Assembly (NCBI RefSeq): GCF_029953635.1
Contig: NZ_CP124543.1
Location: 6,604,367-6,668,366, forward strand
Direction of reading: 5' to 3'
Length of the DNA stretch: 64,000 nucleotides
Source: Halotia branconii CENA392
GTDB lineage: Bacteria > Cyanobacteriota > Cyanobacteriia > Cyanobacteriales > Nostocaceae
Shown: one piece after another, positions 60,906 to 64,000 of the stretch
Numbering within the stretch: the first letter of the stretch is position 1
Layout: each line of letters opens with the position of its first letter
Program-made: the position numbers and the translations under genes
Notes under the pieces: model-generated
Told to the model about the DNA's origin: nothing
Databases searched by the model: none
What the model saw: the letters and a program-made list of their open reading frames with translations, nothing else

Positions 60906-62447
60906 ATGTCCAATGCAGAGCGAGTCATAGTCCGCCCAGTAGATGAATATAATCAAAAATTGGTTTCTAATGTCCATCCGCCTAATTGGGTAAATCCCCA
61001 GCCTGCTGATTGTTACGACTTGGTGGTAATTGGTGCTGGAACGGCGGGATTAGTTGTAGCTGCTGGTGCTGCGGGACTGGATTTAGGCTTAAAAGTAGCC
61101 TTGATTGAAAAGCATCTTATGGGTGGAGATTGCTTGAATGTTGGTTGCGTACCATCTAAAACTGTGATTCGCTCGGCTCGCGTAGTTGGTGAAATCTGGG
61201 ATGCCAAAAATTTGGGAATTAATATTCCTCAACAAATTGATGTTGATTTTCCTGCTGTGATGGCGCGGATGCGACGGGTAAGATCTGGTATTAGCCATAA
61301 TGACTCGGCTGAACGTTTTCAATCTCTGGGAGTAGATGTTTTTTTGGGTAGCGGTAAATTTGCCGGTCAGAATACCGTAGAAGTTGACGGCAAAATTCTT
61401 AAGTTTAAAAAAGCAGTAATTGCTACTGGAGCCAGAGCCGCACGGCTTTCAATTCCTGGAATCGAAGAGGCAGGATATCTAACTAATGAAACAGTATTTT
61501 CCCTCATCCAGCGACCGGAACGATTGGCGGTAATTGGTGGCGGCCCTATCGGTTGCGAATTGGCTCAGGCTTTTCGGCGGTTGGGTTGTGAGGTGGTACT
61601 TTTTCATAGTGGTTCTCACCTCTTGAATAAAGAAGATGCTGATGCTGCGGAAATTGTCCAAAATGTCTTGGTTCAAGAAGGAATACGCTTGGTATTAAAT
61701 TGTCAGTTGCAAGAGGTAGCAACTGTCACCGAAGGCAAGCGACTTTATTTTTCTGTGAATGGTCATCGAGATTCTATAACTGTAGATGAGATTTTAGTGG
61801 GTGCGGGACGTGCGCCAAATGTGGAAGGACTAAATTTAGAAGTTGTAGGAGTAGAGTACGACCAACGTCAAGGCGTGAAGGTCAATGATTACCTGCAAAC
61901 CACGAATCCCAGAATTTATGCTGCTGGTGATATCTGCATGAATTGGAAGTTTACCCATGCAGCCGATGCCGCAGCGCGAATTGTCATTAAGAATACGCTG
62001 TTTTCTCCTTTTGGTTTGGGACGCTCTAAATTGAGTGACCTAGTGATGCCGTGGGTAACATATACTGACCCCGAAATTGCTCATGTGGGAATGTACGAAC
62101 ACCAAGCGCAGAAAATGGGTATTGATGTAACTACAATTAAAATTCCTTTTAGTAGTGTAGATCGAGCGATCACAGATAATGAAGAGTCAGGATTTGTCAA
62201 AATTCACCACAAAAAAGGATCTGATGAAATTATCGGTGCAACTATAGTCGCCGCTCATGCAGGCGAGATGATTTCAGAAGTGACTACAGCAATTGTCAAT
62301 AAAATCGGTTTGAGTAAATTAAGCAGTGTAATTCATCCTTATCCAACTCAAGCTGAAGCAATTAAAAAGGCGGCAGACGCTTATCGGCGTACACTGTTGA
62401 CACCTCGTACTAAAAAATTATTAGGATTTTTGACGAAGCTTTCTTGA
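60906..62447 (+). CDS. Mercuric-reductase-like pyridine nucleotide-disulfide oxidoreductase
   Basis: The 513-residue flavoprotein has FAD-binding VVIGAGTAGLVVAAGAAGL, the redox-active disulfide GGDCLNVGCVPSKTV, NAD-binding AVIGGGPIGCELAQAFRRLG and the C-terminal dimer motif HPYPTQAEAIKKAAD. There is no N-terminal HMA domain and no vicinal Cys pair at the C-terminus, so true mercury reduction is unlikely despite the usual annotation. The coupling with the TVP38 gene suggests a shared membrane-redox role, which is inferred. Confidence 0.9.
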   Translation: MSNAERVIVRPVDEYNQKLVSNVHPPNWVNPQPADCYDLVVIGAGTAGLVVAAGAAGLDLGLKVALIEKHLMGGDCLNVGCVPSKTVIRSARVVGEIWDAKNLGINIPQQIDVDFPAVMARMRRVRSGISHNDSAERFQSLGVDVFLGSGKFAGQNTVEVDGKILKFKKAVIATGARAARLSIPGIEEAGYLTNETVFSLIQRPERLAVIGGGPIGCELAQAFRRLGCEVVLFHSGSHLLNKEDADAAEIVQNVLVQEGIRLVLNCQLQEVATVTEGKRLYFSVNGHRDSITVDEILVGAGRAPNVEGLNLEVVGVEYDQRQGVKVNDYLQTTNPRIYAAGDICMNWKFTHAADAAARIVIKNTLFSPFGLGRSKLSDLVMPWVTYTDPEIAHVGMYEHQAQKMGIDVTTIKIPFSSVDRAITDNEESGFVKIHHKKGSDEIIGATIVAAHAGEMISEVTTAIVNKIGLSKLSSVIHPYPTQAEAIKKAADAYRRTLLTPRTKKLLGFLTKLS

Positions 62448-62856
62448 TAATTTTTAATAATATTTAAGTAGCAGATTTAGCTAATAAATAGGACTACACT
62501 CTATTTAAAAAATCTGGCGTTGCTGATTGATGGGATAAATTTTGTTTCGCGCAAAGGCGCAAAGGCGCAAAAAATTAATCTTTAGTCTTGGTAAAACATC
62601 TTAATTCATCCCATATTTATGCAACGCCAAAAATCTTTTTTAGTTATGTAACTTTTGCATACTTAAATAAGTCATTAAAAATACAGCAGATTTCAAGTTG
62701 GTGAGACAAAAAAATACTTCACCCGCCTTATTAAGGGAGGTGTACTTCATTTACTTGCAAAGTGCTTTATTTTCTATTTAATAGGAATATGATTTTTTCC
62801 AGTAACGCAACATACTTTGTTACTAGGAAAATAAATTTAATCTATGGCATTATAAA
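62448..62856. other. Intergenic region with an inverted-repeat element (409 bp)
   Basis: It holds the element at 62515-62629. The remainder is AT-rich with a GTAACGCAACA-like stretch near 62801 and the upstream region of the interrupted lipoprotein gene. Confidence 0.6.
62515..62629. repeat. Inverted-repeat element, family III (115 bp)
   Basis: TGGCGTTGC (62515-62523) and GCAACGCCA (62621-62629) are perfect terminal inverted repeats. A second inner pair, ATGGGAT (62530-62536) and ATCCCAT (62608-62614), also matches. The middle has tandem CGCAAAGG units. It is non-coding. Confidence 0.7.
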
Positions 62857-63442
62857 ATGTTTTCTATAAATCGTACCTTCGTAGTAGTTTTACCAGTTGT
62901 CAGCTTAGGAATATTAACTGCCTGTGCTAGAGATCATAGCGAAGCTACAATCGCTAACGAGTTACTAAGATCTAAACCGAATATGATACTTAATGTTAAA
63001 CGTCAAGCAGGTAACTGTCCTGAAACTATTGGAATTTGGACTTTCTTACTTCCTTTTGAAGGTGGTGCAGAACATACAGCTGTGGCTGATATGAGGAATG
63101 CAAAGTTAGTATCCTCAGGCAAAAAATTTGTGGAATATGAATCAATGCTCCGTAACTCCCATGCATCTTGTATTGGCAGCGCTCATACCATTTCACGAAA
63201 TTATTGATACAAATTACTTTTCTTACTCCCCCTACCTCCCCTGCTTCCCCTGCTTGCCCAAATGTATCAACTTTAAAGTGAAACGGTATCAGTCGCAGAG
63301 GCCGCCTGTATACAATTTTCGGTTTCGCAATGGAAAAGTTTACTTTCGTGTGGATTTCAACAAAGCAACATTAAATACCGAAATTACGTATCAAGGAATA
63401 GGTGGTTATCGCCCTTATGTGCGTTGGATAGCTGTAGAATAG
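62857..63442 (+). pseudogene. Lipoprotein gene split by a family I element
   Basis: The first part (62857-63182) encodes a lipoprotein signal peptide ending GILTACA (lipobox Cys about residue 24) and a soluble domain up to SCIGSA. The second part (63292-63442) encodes RPPVYNFRFRNGKVYFRVDF and a C-terminus IGGYRPYVRWIAVE. Between them is a family I element with a TCA duplication. Removing 63186-63291 (element plus one TCA) joins the codons in frame as G-S-A-Q-S-Q-R-P-P, giving about 159 residues. As it stands, translation stops inside the element after residue 116. I do not recognise the family. Confidence 0.85.
63186..63288 (+). mobile_element. Family I MITE-like element, 103 bp, inside a gene
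   Basis: The termini are TACCATTTCAC and GTGAAACGGTA, with subterminal TTGATACA and TGTATCAA. The target duplication TCA lies at 63183-63185 and 63289-63291. It is nearly identical at both ends to the copy at 30309, with a slightly longer pyrimidine-rich middle. The near-identity suggests recent movement. Confidence 0.9.
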
Positions 63443-63628
63443 TTTAAAAATAAGTTAATTCATTAACTTTCAGGCAAAAAGACTTAAATTTTGATCTTAA
63501 TAGCTTTATTGTTAAAAATTATTTTACAAAATAAAGTCAGGAAAATTACAAGTTTGACGTTTCCTATTCCCACTTTCCCCTAGACTAATGGCAGCAAACT
63601 TGTTCAAACTGGCTGAGGAAAGTAGACT

Positions 63629-64000
63629 TTGACTGAGACGAACAATTTAAACTCTATTCTTCATAATGTCACCCGTAGAGAACTGCGGGATTTAGTGCGG
63701 ACTCAGTTGCAAATGTTGTTAGAGGCAGGAGACTTGCAGGGAGCAAAAGCTATTCTTGTGCCTGTGCAGCCTGCGGATATTGCTGAGGCAATTGAAGGAT
63801 TGCCAGAAGCAATGCACGCTTTGGCTTTTCGCTTGCTTTCTAAGACTGAAGCGATTGAGGTTTATGAATATCTTGATTACAGTGTTCAAGAACATTTAAT
63901 TACAGAACTCAAAAGTCAGGATGTTCGAGACATTGTAGATAAAATGTCACCGGATGACCGAGCTAGGTTATTTGACGAATTACCAGCAAAAGTTGTCAAT
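63629..64000 (+). CDS. mgtE: Magnesium transporter MgtE (N-terminal part, cut by window end)
   Basis: The 124 codons present begin at TTG (63629), 8 bases after GAGGAA. The translation RRELRDLVRTQLQMLLEAGD, LVPVQPADIAEAIEGLPEA and VRDIVDKMSPDDRARLFDEL is the helical N-domain of MgtE, which in the full protein is followed by CBS domains and a membrane pore and senses cytoplasmic Mg2+. The gene runs off the window end, so its completeness is unknown. Confidence 0.9.
   Translation, partial: MTETNNLNSILHNVTRRELRDLVRTQLQMLLEAGDLQGAKAILVPVQPADIAEAIEGLPEAMHALAFRLLSKTEAIEVYEYLDYSVQEHLITELKSQDVRDIVDKMSPDDRARLFDELPAKVVN

Noticed and set aside
60906..62447. Mercury-resistance operon
   Set aside because: No merR, merT/P or merB, no HMA domain and no C-terminal Cys pair.

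Overview
The window is chromosomal DNA of a cyanobacterium, most likely a filamentous heterocyst-forming one (Nostocales; this rank is inferred). Supporting signs are psbD/psbC with the usual short overlap, ycf4, a squalene-hopene cyclase, a carotenoid oxygenase, a CruP-like protein, very frequent GCGATCGC (HIP1) octamers, heptameric short tandem repeats and several families of small inverted-repeat elements.

Layout. 1-2.3 kb: pnp on the minus strand. 2.8-11.2 kb: an accessory block on the plus strand. A SNF2 helicase is followed by a 15-unit 21-bp minisatellite, a TIR-domain protein, an NB-ARC/TPR STAND ATPase, a SWIM zinc-finger protein and a single-domain trypco1-like protein. The TIR and STAND genes share an almost identical 58-residue N-terminal domain, so this looks like a two-component conflict (immunity or cell-death) system and is the best candidate for an undescribed system here. 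11.3-14.8 kb: psbD-psbC and divergent ycf4. 15-23.2 kb: lipoprotein cyclophilin, ketoacyl synthase-like protein, APH-like kinase, folate/biopterin transporter, carotenoid oxygenase and glutamate dehydrogenase. 23.2-24.2 kb: a gene-free kilobase with seven DnaA-box-like nonamers, a candidate replication origin or DnaA-binding locus, flanked by two small inverted-repeat elements. 24.2-29.7 kb: a small acidic protein, an RNA methyltransferase, tRNA-Leu(CAG), murA (probably with an ATT start), an M48 protease, a GNAT remnant and an MDR oxidoreductase. 29.7-31 kb: a repeat-rich gap with one element nested inside another. 31-41 kb: DUF3131 protein, MscS channel, ahcY, an APH-like kinase, a frameshifted cNMP-binding gene, xthA, a glycosyltransferase and a zinc-ribbon protein. 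41-51 kb: Uma2 nuclease, MDR dehydrogenase, fatty-acid hydroxylase-like protein, a DUF433/DUF5615 toxin-antitoxin pair, shc, a Rieske protein, two tandem paralogous membrane proteins and CruP. 51.5-60 kb: a polysaccharide cluster of four glycosyltransferases, a Wzm/Wzt-type ABC exporter and an asparagine-synthase-like protein. 60-64 kb: TVP38 with a flavin disulfide reductase, a lipoprotein gene split by a small mobile element, and the start of mgtE.

Mobile DNA shapes this window. One family (11-bp terminal inverted repeats, 3-bp TNA target duplications, no coding capacity) has four copies. One copy interrupts a gene and another sits inside a member of a second family. Removing the element and one duplicated triplet restores the interrupted reading frame exactly. 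Heptamer repeats and another inverted-repeat element supply the stop codons and last residues of three unrelated genes.

All calls come from reading the sequence and its translations. No database search was run, and family names rest on recognised motifs.
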